Of a stretch of DNA of 64,000 nt, positions 9,123-17,867 are shown piece by piece. Position 1 is the first letter of the stretch. Every line of letters starts with the position of its first letter. The notes below the pieces were generated by a model. The model was not told the origin of the DNA and made no database searches. It saw only the letters and a list, made by a program, of their open reading frames with translations. The translations under genes and the position numbers were made by a program. Source of the stretch: Sagittula marina (GTDB lineage Bacteria; Pseudomonadota; Alphaproteobacteria; Rhodobacterales; Rhodobacteraceae); NCBI RefSeq assembly GCF_014196795.1, contig NZ_JACIEJ010000005.1, positions 186,001-250,000 on the forward strand, in the 5' to 3' direction.

Positions 9123-10340
9123 ATGTCTGCGTCTGACACCACCACCACGACCAAAGGCGTCGGCAGCTACCTGAAAGCGCACCTGCGCGAATACGGTTTG
9201 CTGTTCGCCCTCATCGCCATCATGGCATTTTTCCAGATCGTCACCGGCGGCACGCTGCTGAAACCGATCAACCTGACCAACCTTTTGCTGCAGAACAGCT
9301 ACATCGTCATCATGGCGCTGGGGATGCTGATCGTTATCGTGGCGGGCCATATCGACCTTTCGGTCGGCTCTGTCATGGGGTTCATCGGCGCGCTGGCTGC
9401 CGTCATGGTGGTGAACTGGGACGTCTCCATCGGGATGACCATGCTGACCTGTATCGTGGTCGGCGGCATCATCGGCGGGGCGCAGGGTTACTGGGTCGCC
9501 TATTGGAACATCCCCTCGTTCATCGTGACGCTGGCGGGGATGCTGGTGTTCCGGGGCCTGTCGCTCTGGCTGCTCGAAGGGCAATCCGTGGGCCCGTTCC
9601 CGCGTGAGTTCCAGGTCATCGCCACCGGCTTTGTCCCCGACATCCTGCCGGGCAGCGACGCGTTCAAGGGGCTGTTCGGCACCCGCAACTTCAACGTGCT
9701 GGCCTTTGCCTGCGGCATCATTGCAGCCGCCTGGGTGGTCTGGTCCGGCCTGCGACAGCGTGCCCAGAACAAGGCCTACGGGATCGAGGATGAGCCGAGC
9801 AGCTTCTTTTATGGCCGCACAGCGATCATTGCCCTGGCGCTGGTGTTCATCCTCTACAAGCTTGCCACGTTCCGTGGTCTGCCCAACGTGCTGCTGACCA
9901 TGGGCGTATTGACCATCGTCTACGCTTTCATCACCGAACGCACGATCCTTGGCCGCCGCATCTACGCGCTTGGCGGCAATGAAAAGGCGGCCAAGCTGTC
10001 CGGTATCAAGACCGAGCGCCTGACCTTCCTCGCCTTCGTGAACATGGGCATCCTCGCCGCCATCGCCGGTCTGGTCTTTGCTGCCCGCCTGAACACCGCG
10101 ACGCCCAAGGCCGGGTTTGCGCTGGAGCTGGACGTGATCGCAGCCGTGTTCATCGGCGGTGCGTCAATGTCCGGCGGCGTGGGCAAGATCGTCGGCGCCG
10201 TGGTCGGGGCCTTCCTGATGGGGGTTCTCAACAACGGCATGTCCATCATGGGCATCGGCATCGACTACCAACAGATGATCAAGGGGCTTGTTCTGCTCGC
10301 CGCTGTCATCTTCGACGTCTACAACAAGAAGAAGGGCTGA
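9123..10340 (+). CDS. gguB: CUT2 sugar ABC permease GguB (MmsB/XylH-like)
   Basis: This 405-residue inner-membrane permease of the BPD_transp_2 family has about ten hydrophobic helices and the conserved cytoplasmic loop GGNEKAAKLSGIKTER. The C-terminal FIGGASMSGGVGKIVGAVVGA is typical of XylH/GguB. Length matches the longer XylH-type permeases. It begins 17 bp after gguA with agaggga as ribosome site and is followed after 4 bp by the dehydratase gene, so transport and catabolism are co-transcribed. Confidence 0.94.
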   Translation: MSASDTTTTTKGVGSYLKAHLREYGLLFALIAIMAFFQIVTGGTLLKPINLTNLLLQNSYIVIMALGMLIVIVAGHIDLSVGSVMGFIGALAAVMVVNWDVSIGMTMLTCIVVGGIIGGAQGYWVAYWNIPSFIVTLAGMLVFRGLSLWLLEGQSVGPFPREFQVIATGFVPDILPGSDAFKGLFGTRNFNVLAFACGIIAAAWVVWSGLRQRAQNKAYGIEDEPSSFFYGRTAIIALALVFILYKLATFRGLPNVLLTMGVLTIVYAFITERTILGRRIYALGGNEKAAKLSGIKTERLTFLAFVNMGILAAIAGLVFAARLNTATPKAGFALELDVIAAVFIGGASMSGGVGKIVGAVVGAFLMGVLNNGMSIMGIGIDYQQMIKGLVLLAAVIFDVYNKKKG

Positions 10341-10344
10341 CCCA

Positions 10345-12087
10345 ATGGCATTCACACCCGCCCCCTGGCCCCGCAAGCTGCGCTCTGCCGAATGGTATTC
10401 TGGCAGCACCAAGGACGTCATCTACCACCGTGGCTGGATGAAGAACCAGGGCTATCCCGACGACCTGTTCGACGGACGCCCGATCATCGGCATCCTGAAC
10501 ACATGGTCCGACATGACGCCCTGCAACGGCCACCTGCGCGAACTGGCTGAAAAGGTAAAGGCCGGCATCTGGGAGGCCGGTGGCTTCCCGATGGAGGTGC
10601 CTGTCTTCTCAGCGTCTGAAAATACGTTCCGCCCCACGGCGATGATGTTCCGCAACCTCGCCGCCATGTCGATCGAGGAGCAGATCCGCGGACAACCTAT
10701 GGACGGCTGCGTCCTGATGGTCGGCTGCGACAAGACCACGCCAAGCCTTTTGATGGCGGCCGCGTCTTGCGATCTGCCCTCCATCGTCGTGACCGGCGGG
10801 CCGATGCTGAACGGCTGGTTCCAGGGCGAACGGGTCGGCGCGGGCACGCACCTGTGGCGCTTTTCCGAGGCGGTCAAGGCGGGCGAGATGACCCAGGACG
10901 AATTCCTGTCGGCCGAAAGCGCCGTCACCCGGTCGTCGGGCACCTGCAACACCATGGGCACCGCCTCCTCGATGGCCGCCATGGCAGAGGCTTTGGGCAT
11001 GGCGCTGTCCGGCAACGCGGCCATCCCGGCGGTGGACAGCCGGCGCAGCGTGATGGCGCAGCTGTCGGGGCGCCGCATCGTGCAGATGGTCAAGGACGAC
11101 CTGAAGCCCTCCGACGTGCTGACCCGCAAGGCGTTCGAGAACGCCATTCGCTGCAACGGCGCCGTGGGTGGGTCCACCAACACGGTGGTGCATATGCTGG
11201 CCATCGCAGGCCGTGTCGGCGTGGATATCACGCTGGACGACTGGGACCGCTGCGGGCGCGGCATCTCGACCATCCTGAACCTGCAACCGTCAGGCAAATA
11301 CCTGATGGAGGAGTTCTTTTACGCGGGCGGTCTGCCGGTTGTGCTCAAACGCCTTGCCGAGGCGGACAAGCTGCACAAGGACGCGCTTACCGTGTCGGGC
11401 GAAACCGTCTGGGACGAGGTCAAGGACGCCAGAAACTGGAACGAGGATGTGATCCGCCCGGTGGACAACCCGCTGACGGAGAAGGGCGGCATCGCAGTGC
11501 TCAAGGGCAACCTTGCCCCGAACGGCGCGATCCTGAAACCCTCCGCCGCGACGCCCGCGCTGATGCAGCACAAGGGCCGTGCCGTGGTTTTCGAGGACAT
11601 CGACGACTACAAGGCCAAGATCAACGATGACGCGCTCGACATCGACGAGACCTGCATCATGGTGCTGAAGAACTGCGGGCCCAAGGGCTACCCCGGCATG
11701 GCCGAGGTCGGGAACATGGGCTTGCCGCCGAAGGTGCTGAAGAAGGGGATCAAGGACATGATCCGCATTTCGGACGCGCGCATGTCCGGAACCGCTTATG
11801 GCACCGTGATCCTGCACACCTCGCCGGAGGCCGCTGCCGGCGGGCCGCTGGCGGTCGTTCAGAACGGTGACATGATCGAGGTCGATGTGGAAGGACGTCG
11901 CATCCATCTCGATATCTCTGATGCGGAACTGGCGGAACGTCTGTCGCACTGGCAGCCGATCCATGATCGCGCCGACAGCGGCTATGCCTGGCTGCACCAG
12001 CAGCACGTGCAAGGCGCGGACACCGGCGCGGATCTGGACTTTCTCAAGGGAAACCGGGGCGCTCCGGTCGGAAAGGACAGCCACTGA
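10345..12087 (+). CDS. sugar-acid dehydratase, IlvD/EDD family; probably L-arabinonate dehydratase
   Basis: This 580-residue dehydratase has the Fe-S ligand cysteines expected of the family in GCDKTTP, SSGTCNTMGTASSM and the CIMVLKNCGPKGYPGMAE region. It should convert L-arabinonate to L-2-keto-3-deoxyarabonate (EC 4.2.1.25). The pentonate assignment rests on sequence resemblance to the arabonate/xylonate branch and on the flanking pathway genes. D-xylonate or D-galactonate activity cannot be excluded. Start ATG 10345 is 4 bp after gguB. The stop overlaps the next start by 1 base (TGATG). Confidence 0.9.
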   Translation: MAFTPAPWPRKLRSAEWYSGSTKDVIYHRGWMKNQGYPDDLFDGRPIIGILNTWSDMTPCNGHLRELAEKVKAGIWEAGGFPMEVPVFSASENTFRPTAMMFRNLAAMSIEEQIRGQPMDGCVLMVGCDKTTPSLLMAAASCDLPSIVVTGGPMLNGWFQGERVGAGTHLWRFSEAVKAGEMTQDEFLSAESAVTRSSGTCNTMGTASSMAAMAEALGMALSGNAAIPAVDSRRSVMAQLSGRRIVQMVKDDLKPSDVLTRKAFENAIRCNGAVGGSTNTVVHMLAIAGRVGVDITLDDWDRCGRGISTILNLQPSGKYLMEEFFYAGGLPVVLKRLAEADKLHKDALTVSGETVWDEVKDARNWNEDVIRPVDNPLTEKGGIAVLKGNLAPNGAILKPSAATPALMQHKGRAVVFEDIDDYKAKINDDALDIDETCIMVLKNCGPKGYPGMAEVGNMGLPPKVLKKGIKDMIRISDARMSGTAYGTVILHTSPEAAAGGPLAVVQNGDMIEVDVEGRRIHLDISDAELAERLSHWQPIHDRADSGYAWLHQQHVQGADTGADLDFLKGNRGAPVGKDSH

Positions 12088-13016
12088 TGAAGGTCGCGCT
12101 TGTAGGTATTGGCAAGATCGCGGTGGATCAGCACGTCCCCGCGATCACCAACAGCCCCGATTGGGAGCTGGCCGCCACGGTCAGCCGCCATGGCTCGGTC
12201 GATGGGGTCGAGGCCTTCACCGATCTGGGCGAACTTTTGGAGACCCGGCCCGAAATCCGCGTGATCTCTCTGTGTTTGCCACCCGTGCCGCGCTTTGCCT
12301 ACGCCATGCAGGCCTTGCAGGCGGGCCGTCACGTCATGCTGGAAAAGCCCCCCGGTGCCACGCTGGCGGAATGTCACGCGCTGGAGGCCGCGGCCAAGGC
12401 GGCGGGCCTGACGCTTTATGCCACCTGGCATTCGCGTGAGGCCGACATGGTCCCGGCGGCCAAGGCCTGGCTGGCGGACAAGGTTCTGAAAAAGCTCACC
12501 GTGACGTGGAAAGAAGACGTGCGCCGCTGGCATCCCGGCCAGGACTGGATCTGGGAGCCGGGCGGTTTGGGTGTCTTTGATCCCGGCATCAATGCGCTGT
12601 CCATCGTGACCGAAATCCTGCCCCACGACATCCACGTCACCGATGCTGTTCTGGAGGTGCCGGAAAACCGCCAGACGCCCATCGCGGCGCAGATCGGTTT
12701 TCACCACCCGCAAGGGGCGGATGTTTCGGCCACCTTCGACTGGCGTCAGGACGGCGACCAGATCTGGGAGATCGAAGCTATCACCGACGGTGGCACCCTG
12801 CGCCTGTCGGGGGGCGGCGCACAGATGGAGATCGACGGCCAGCCCAGCGGCGAAGCGGCGGCGCTCGACGGTGAATATCCGCGCCTCTATGACCGCATGT
12901 CGGCGTTGGTGCAGAAGGGCGGATCGGATGTGGATCTGCGGCCGATGACGCTTGTGGCCGACGCCTACACGCTGGGCCGACGCGACACCGTTGCTGCCTT
13001 TCACGAGGATGGCTGA
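12087..13016 (+). CDS. Gfo/Idh/MocA-family sugar 1-dehydrogenase (L-arabinose/D-galactose)
   Basis: This 309-residue NAD(P)-dependent oxidoreductase has an N-terminal Rossmann motif, VALVGIGKIAVDQHVPAI, and the EKPPGATL motif near residue 92 that carries the conserved Lys of the family. It resembles the D-galactose/L-arabinose 1-dehydrogenases of Pseudomonas and Azospirillum, which oxidise the sugar to its lactone. That is the first oxidative step of this locus. The start ATG overlaps the preceding TGA by one base, and its own stop overlaps the mutarotase start. Confidence 0.88.
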   Translation: MKVALVGIGKIAVDQHVPAITNSPDWELAATVSRHGSVDGVEAFTDLGELLETRPEIRVISLCLPPVPRFAYAMQALQAGRHVMLEKPPGATLAECHALEAAAKAAGLTLYATWHSREADMVPAAKAWLADKVLKKLTVTWKEDVRRWHPGQDWIWEPGGLGVFDPGINALSIVTEILPHDIHVTDAVLEVPENRQTPIAAQIGFHHPQGADVSATFDWRQDGDQIWEIEAITDGGTLRLSGGGAQMEIDGQPSGEAAALDGEYPRLYDRMSALVQKGGSDVDLRPMTLVADAYTLGRRDTVAAFHEDG

Positions 13017-13990
13017 TGCCCGCGGATACCAACATCAAGTCAATCGACGCGATCCAGATCGCCAATGGTCCGGTCCGGGCCGAGCTGATGTGCTATGGCG
13101 CAACTCTGGTGTCCCTGCATATGGACGGAGTGGAGCATTCGCTGGTGCTCGGGAGTGCGGATCGGGCGGCGTACCTTGGGCCGATGCAGTACTTCGGCGC
13201 GATCGTCGGTCCGGTTGCCAACCGCATCGCCGGGGGCCGAGCGCCCCTGGGCGAAACGGTTCTGGATCTGCCCACAAACGAGAATGGCAATGCGCTGCAC
13301 GGCGGCCCGGATGGGGTGTCGCAGCGGATCTGGTCTGTCACCGATCACAGCGCGCACAGCGTCACCTTTGCCCTGACCCTGCCTGACGGCAAGGACGGGC
13401 TGCCCGGGCCGCTGGGCGTTTTGGTGACCTACGCCATCAAGGTGGATGGGGCGCTGACCATCGACATATCCGCCACGACAAAGGCCCTGACACTGTGTAA
13501 CCCTGCGTTCCACGGCTACTGGTGCCTGTCGCCCAACGGCCTGTCCGATCACCGTTTGTCCATTGACGCAGATCATGTCCTGCCGGTGGACGACGCCATG
13601 CTCCCCACGGGGCATATCGCGCCTGTCGCCGACACGCCTTTTGACCTGCGCGCGCCCACACCGCTGCCGACGGGCACCGATCTGGACCACAACTTCTGCC
13701 TCAATGGCACCGGGTTGCGCCCCGTCGCCCGGTTGGAGACAGACCAGCTTGCCCTCGTGATCGAAACCGACGCGCCGGGCCTTCAGGTCTATGACGCCGC
13801 GCGGCTCGACACGGCGCCCTTCGACGGCCATCACGGTGCGCCCTATGGCGCCCACGCAGGCATCGCGATGGAGCCGCAGCTCTGGCCCGATGCCCCCAAT
13901 CACCCGGACTTCCCGCCGATCACGCTGCGCCCCGGCGCAGCTTTCACGCAGTCCTCCCGCTTTCGTTTCATCCGCAAGGAGACACCATGA
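13016..13990 (+). CDS. galM: aldose 1-epimerase (mutarotase)
   Basis: This 324-residue galactose-mutarotase-like beta-sandwich protein has the conserved His region NALHGG (about residue 92), the second His in NPAFHGYWCL and the catalytic Glu near the C-terminus in AGIAMEPQLWPD. It interconverts sugar anomers so that the dehydrogenase receives its preferred form. It is coupled to both neighbours: the ATG overlaps the previous TGA, and its last codons overlap the next gene by 4 bp. Confidence 0.93.
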   Translation: MPADTNIKSIDAIQIANGPVRAELMCYGATLVSLHMDGVEHSLVLGSADRAAYLGPMQYFGAIVGPVANRIAGGRAPLGETVLDLPTNENGNALHGGPDGVSQRIWSVTDHSAHSVTFALTLPDGKDGLPGPLGVLVTYAIKVDGALTIDISATTKALTLCNPAFHGYWCLSPNGLSDHRLSIDADHVLPVDDAMLPTGHIAPVADTPFDLRAPTPLPTGTDLDHNFCLNGTGLRPVARLETDQLALVIETDAPGLQVYDAARLDTAPFDGHHGAPYGAHAGIAMEPQLWPDAPNHPDFPPITLRPGAAFTQSSRFRFIRKETP

Positions 13991-14904
13991 AACATCCGCT
14001 GACAGGTATCCTCCCCGTCGCCCCGACGCCGTTCTTTGATGATGGCAGCATCGACACCGAAGGCATGAAGCGTGTCCTCGATTGCATGATCGACCAGGGT
14101 GTCGACGCGATCTGTATCCTCGCCAACTATTCCGAACAGTTCGTGCTGTCCGACGAAGAGCGCGCCATTCTGACGAAAGTATCGTTGGAACATGTTGCCG
14201 GCCGCGTGCCGGTGATTGTGACGGTCAGCCATTTCAGCACGCAGGTCGTCATCGACCGCGCGAAATCCGCCGAGGCGCAGGGCGCGTCGATGCTGATGAT
14301 GATGCCGCCCTATCACGGGGTTGGCCTCGCCCCGGCAGAGGCCGGCATCTTCGAACACTTCGCTGCCGTTTCTGATGCGATCAGCATTCCGATCATGGTG
14401 CAGGACGCGCCGCTGTCCGGCGTCACCCTGTCCGTGCCGCTGTTGGTGCGCATGGCGCGTGAGATTGAAAACGTCAGCTATTTCAAGATGGAAACCCCCT
14501 TTGCCGCCGACAAGCTGGCCGCATTGATCGAGGCCGGTGGCGACGACATCGTCGGTCCGTTCGACGGCGAAGAAGCCGTGACGCTGCTGGCCGATCTGGA
14601 TGCTGGCTGCACCGGAACCATGACTTCGGCCTTGCAGCCGGAGCTTATCAAACCCATCCTTACAGAGTACCGCGCAGGCAATGTCGATGTGGCGCTGACC
14701 CATTGGCGCGACTGCCTGCCGCTGATCAATCACGAGAACCGCCAGTGCGGCCTGCGGGCAGCCAAGGTGGTGATGAAAGAGGGCGGCGTGATCACCTCCG
14801 ATCATGTGCGCCACCCGCTCAAACCCATGTCGGCGCGCACGCGCGACCGGCTGCTTCAAATGGCTGCTGATCGCGACGTGATCGCGCTGCGCTGGGGCAA
14901 ATGA
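13987..14904 (+). CDS. DapA-family lyase; probably L-2-keto-3-deoxyarabonate dehydratase
   Basis: This 305-residue TIM-barrel protein of the dihydrodipicolinate synthase family has the Schiff-base Lys in the segment YFKMETPFAADKL (about residue 162) and the start GILPVAPTPFFDDG. In L-arabinose pathway operons this family member removes water from L-2-keto-3-deoxyarabonate to give 2-oxoglutarate semialdehyde (EC 4.2.1.43). An aldolase role (glycolaldehyde plus pyruvate) is the alternative, but the adjacent semialdehyde dehydrogenase argues for the dehydratase. ATGA overlap with galM. Confidence 0.87.
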   Translation: MKHPLTGILPVAPTPFFDDGSIDTEGMKRVLDCMIDQGVDAICILANYSEQFVLSDEERAILTKVSLEHVAGRVPVIVTVSHFSTQVVIDRAKSAEAQGASMLMMMPPYHGVGLAPAEAGIFEHFAAVSDAISIPIMVQDAPLSGVTLSVPLLVRMAREIENVSYFKMETPFAADKLAALIEAGGDDIVGPFDGEEAVTLLADLDAGCTGTMTSALQPELIKPILTEYRAGNVDVALTHWRDCLPLINHENRQCGLRAAKVVMKEGGVITSDHVRHPLKPMSARTRDRLLQMAADRDVIALRWGK

Positions 14905-14915
14905 AAGGCATTCCA

Positions 14916-16430
14916 ATGACATACACTCCACATGGCAAACACCTGATCGCTGGCGAATGGGTCGCCTCCGATGACACCTTCACCTCGCAGCCCGTGACAG
15001 GCGAGGCGATGACTGTCTCCGCCGGGGGCGCGGCGGAGGTCGATCGCGCCGTCAAGGCCGCCGAAGAGGCCTTTGCCGTTTATGGCTACACCAGCCGCGA
15101 GGACCGCGCGAAATTCCTCGACACCATCGCCGACGAGATCGACGCCCGTGGCGAGGACATCACCCGACTCGGCACGTCGGAAACCGGCCTGCCCGAGGCG
15201 CGTCTGCAGGGTGAACGCGGCCGCACCTGTGGCCAGTTGCGCATGTTCGCCGAGCACATCCGCAAGGGCGAATACCTCGACCGGCGCCATGACGTGGCGC
15301 TGCCCGACCGCGCGCCGCTGCCGCGTCCCGACCTGAAGATGGTGCAGCGCCCCATCGGTCCCGTCGGCGTGTTCGGTGCGTCGAACTTCCCGCTGGCGTT
15401 TTCCACCGCAGGCGGTGACACCGCCTCCGCGCTGGCTGCGGGCTGTCCGGTCGTGGTCAAGGGCCACCCGGCTCACCCGGCCACCGGCGAAATCGTTGCC
15501 GACGCCATCGCGGCGGCCATCGAGAAATGCGGCATGCCAAAGGGCACCTTCTCCCTGATCCAGGGCACCAGCCACGAACTGGGCGGCGCCTTGGTCAAAC
15601 ATCCGCTGATCAAGGCTGTCGGTTTCACCGGCTCGCTGGGCGCGGGCCGTGCGCTGTATGACATTGCCGCGTCGCGTCCCGAACCGATCCCCTTCTTTGG
15701 CGAGCTCGGCTCCATCAACCCGGTCTTTGTCATGCCCGAGGCGCTTGGCGCACGCGGCGCGGACCTTGGCGCGGCATGGGCCGGTTCGCTGACCATGGGC
15801 GTGGGTCAGTTCTGCACCAACCCCGGCATCGTCGTCGCCCCGGAAGGCGCGGCGCTCGACGCCTTTACCGAAGCGGCACAAACCGCGCTGGCGGATGCGG
15901 GTCAATCCGTCATGCTGACCGAAGGCATCGCCGAAAGCTACCGCAAGGGCGTGTCCGAGGTCTCCGCCGCTGCAGGTGTGCAGGAGCTGGTCGCTGCCTC
16001 TTGCGAGAACCGCAACGCGGCACCGGCCGTTTACAAAGTCAGCGCAAAGGACTGGCTGGCCAATGAAACCTTGTCCGAAGAGGTCTTTGGCCCGCTCGGC
16101 ATCGTGGTCACCACCTCTGGCGTGGACGAAATGCTCGACGTGGCGCGCAGCCTGAAGGGGCAGCTGACCGTGACGCTGCAAATGGACGATGCCGACACCG
16201 ACACGGCGAAACCCTTCGTTCCGGTGCTGGAACGCAAGGCAGGCCGCCTGCTGGTCAACGGTTTCCCCACCGGCGTCGAAGTGGCGGACGCCATGGTTCA
16301 CGGCGGTCCTTATCCTGCCTCGACCAACTTTGGCGCGACCTCTGTGGGGACGCTGGCGATCCGCCGGTTCACGCGCCCGGTGAGCTATCAGAACATGCCG
16401 GACGCGCTGCTGCCCGCTGATCTGGCCTGA
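14916..16430 (+). CDS. 2-oxoglutarate semialdehyde dehydrogenase (ALDH family)
   Basis: This 504-residue aldehyde dehydrogenase has the nucleotide-binding FTGSLGAGRALYD, the general-base Glu in FFGELGSINP and the catalytic Cys in GQFCTNPG. It should oxidise 2-oxoglutarate semialdehyde to 2-oxoglutarate with NAD(P), the last step of the route (EC 1.2.1.26). Start ATG 14916 gives the usual MTYTPHGKHLIAGEW N-terminus and has aaagg upstream. An in-frame ATG at 14901 overlapping the previous stop is an alternative that adds five residues. It is the last gene of the operon before a terminator. Confidence 0.9.
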   Translation: MTYTPHGKHLIAGEWVASDDTFTSQPVTGEAMTVSAGGAAEVDRAVKAAEEAFAVYGYTSREDRAKFLDTIADEIDARGEDITRLGTSETGLPEARLQGERGRTCGQLRMFAEHIRKGEYLDRRHDVALPDRAPLPRPDLKMVQRPIGPVGVFGASNFPLAFSTAGGDTASALAAGCPVVVKGHPAHPATGEIVADAIAAAIEKCGMPKGTFSLIQGTSHELGGALVKHPLIKAVGFTGSLGAGRALYDIAASRPEPIPFFGELGSINPVFVMPEALGARGADLGAAWAGSLTMGVGQFCTNPGIVVAPEGAALDAFTEAAQTALADAGQSVMLTEGIAESYRKGVSEVSAAAGVQELVAASCENRNAAPAVYKVSAKDWLANETLSEEVFGPLGIVVTTSGVDEMLDVARSLKGQLTVTLQMDDADTDTAKPFVPVLERKAGRLLVNGFPTGVEVADAMVHGGPYPASTNFGATSVGTLAIRRFTRPVSYQNMPDALLPADLA

Positions 16431-16436
16431 GACCAC

Positions 16437-16497
16437 ACAGCGATTTAATCGCTGTCCGCGCCCTGCCGCCATAAAGGTGGCAGGGCGTTCTTTTTTG
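16437..16497 (+). terminator. tandem hairpins and intrinsic terminator ending the arabinose operon
   Basis: The first hairpin (acagcgat/atcgctgt, 16437-16455) is followed by an 11-bp stem (gccctgccgcc with ggtggcagggc, one G-T wobble, loop ataaa, 16460-16486) and then gttctttttt. The T-tract is on the + strand. Convergent gph ends at 16510, so the hairpins may also stop that transcript. Confidence 0.9.
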
Positions 16498-16509
16498 GAG
16501 TTGCCGGTT

Positions 16510-17163
16510 TCAGCGCCCCGAGAGGTCGGAGATCAGGGCAGGCAGATCACGCCACCTGGAAAACTGGCGGATGTGGGGGAGAGCCTCAGGCGGGCTTTTG
16601 CGGTAGCCTTCGGTAAAGAGCAGGAAGCGCACATTGGCGGCCTGCGCCGTTTCGCAGTCGGTTTCCGAATCGCCGATATAGAGCGCTTGCGCCGGGTCGG
16701 CGCCGTCGAGCGCGGCATGCAGCATCTCTGGCTCCGGCTTGCGCGTGGCGAGGCTGTCGCCGCCGATCACCACGTCGAAATAGGGGGCGAGGCCGGTGCC
16801 GTCGAGCGCCGTCCGGGTCGCGGCGAAGGGTTTGTTGGTGCACAGCGTCAGCCGATGTCCGGCGGCCTTCAGCGTGTCGAGCGCCGCAATCACATCCGGA
16901 TAGAGCTGTGACGGATCGGAGGGCGTGTCCACGTAGTAGCGCATCGTGCGGGTATAGAGGTCGTCCTGCAACGCCGGATCTGCGCCCAGATGGGCGAGCA
17001 CGTTTTCACACAGGACCGGCAGGCCGCGCCCGACGAAACCGGGGGTCTCTGCCACGGTGATTGTCGGCAAGCCCATATCCGAGAGCGCCTGCGCCACTGC
17101 GTGATGGATATGCGGCACGCTGTCGAGCAGCGTGCCGTCGAGGTCAAAGGCAATCGTGGTCAC
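16510..17163 (-). CDS. gph: phosphoglycolate phosphatase (HAD family)
   Basis: This 217-residue HAD-superfamily phosphatase has motif [10 protein letters not shown] (nucleophile Asp, about residue 8), motif [10 protein letters not shown], a motif III Lys and motif [13 protein letters not shown]. It dephosphorylates 2-phosphoglycolate. Its start overlaps rpe by 4 bp (ATGA), the classic rpe-gph arrangement, so it is last in the - strand operon. Substrate specificity is inferred from the pairing with rpe; other small phosphorylated acids are possible. Confidence 0.9.
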   Translation of the reverse strand: MTTIAFDLDGTLLDSVPHIHHAVAQALSDMGLPTITVAETPGFVGRGLPVLCENVLAHLGADPALQDDLYTRTMRYYVDTPSDPSQLYPDVIAALDTLKAAGHRLTLCTNKPFAATRTALDGTGLAPYFDVVIGGDSLATRKPEPEMLHAALDGADPAQALYIGDSETDCETAQAANVRFLLFTEGYRKSPPEALPHIRQFSRWRDLPALISDLSGR

Positions 17164-17837
17164 GAGAGCGACGCCCGGATCGCCCGCATGTTGTCGCCGT
17201 AGACCGAGGAGTTGCTGACGGAGCCGCCCTTGAACACGGCCGATCCGGCGACAAGCACGTCGGCACCGGCATCCACCACCAGCGGCGCGGTCTCGGGCGT
17301 GACACCACCGTCGATCTGGATGTGGATCTCGCGGTCACCGATCCAGTCGCGGATCTGTCGGACCTTGGCGGTCATGTCGATGAACTTTTGCCCGCCAAAG
17401 CCGGGGTTTACGGTCATCACCAGCACCATGTCGGCGAGCGGAAGCAGGTCGCGCACGGCCTCTGCCGGGGTGCCGGGGTTGAGCGCGATGCCCGCCTGCA
17501 TCCCGGCGGCCTTGATCGCCTGCAGGGTGCGGTGAGGATGCGGCCCGGCCTCGACATGGGCGGTGAGCATGTCGGCCCCGGCGTCGGCGTAGGCGTCGAT
17601 ATAGGCGTCCACCGGGGAAATCATCAGGTGGACGTCCATGAAGGTTTTCACATGCGGACGGAAAGCTTTGACCGCAGGGGGACCGAAGGTCAGGTTCGGC
17701 ACGAAATGCCCGTCCATGACATCGACGTGGATCCAATCCGCGCCTTCCTTTTCGATCGCCTGGATCTCGCGCCCAAAGTCGGCGAAATCGGCGGAGAGGA
17801 TGGAGGGGGCGATCTTTACTTTGCGGTCAAAAGGCAT
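17160..17837 (-). CDS. rpe: ribulose-phosphate 3-epimerase
   Basis: This 225-residue TIM-barrel enzyme interconverts ribulose 5-phosphate and xylulose 5-phosphate. Visible signatures are the start [15 protein letters not shown], the metal-ligand and catalytic region [39 protein letters not shown], and [11 protein letters not shown] near the C-terminus. It begins 30 bp after ghrA and overlaps gph by 4 bp. Confidence 0.97.
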   Translation of the reverse strand: MPFDRKVKIAPSILSADFADFGREIQAIEKEGADWIHVDVMDGHFVPNLTFGPPAVKAFRPHVKTFMDVHLMISPVDAYIDAYADAGADMLTAHVEAGPHPHRTLQAIKAAGMQAGIALNPGTPAEAVRDLLPLADMVLVMTVNPGFGGQKFIDMTAKVRQIRDWIGDREIHIQIDGGVTPETAPLVVDAGADVLVAGSAVFKGGSVSNSSVYGDNMRAIRASLS

Positions 17838-17867
17838 TTGGGCGCTCCTGGCTGGGTCGCCTCGCGT

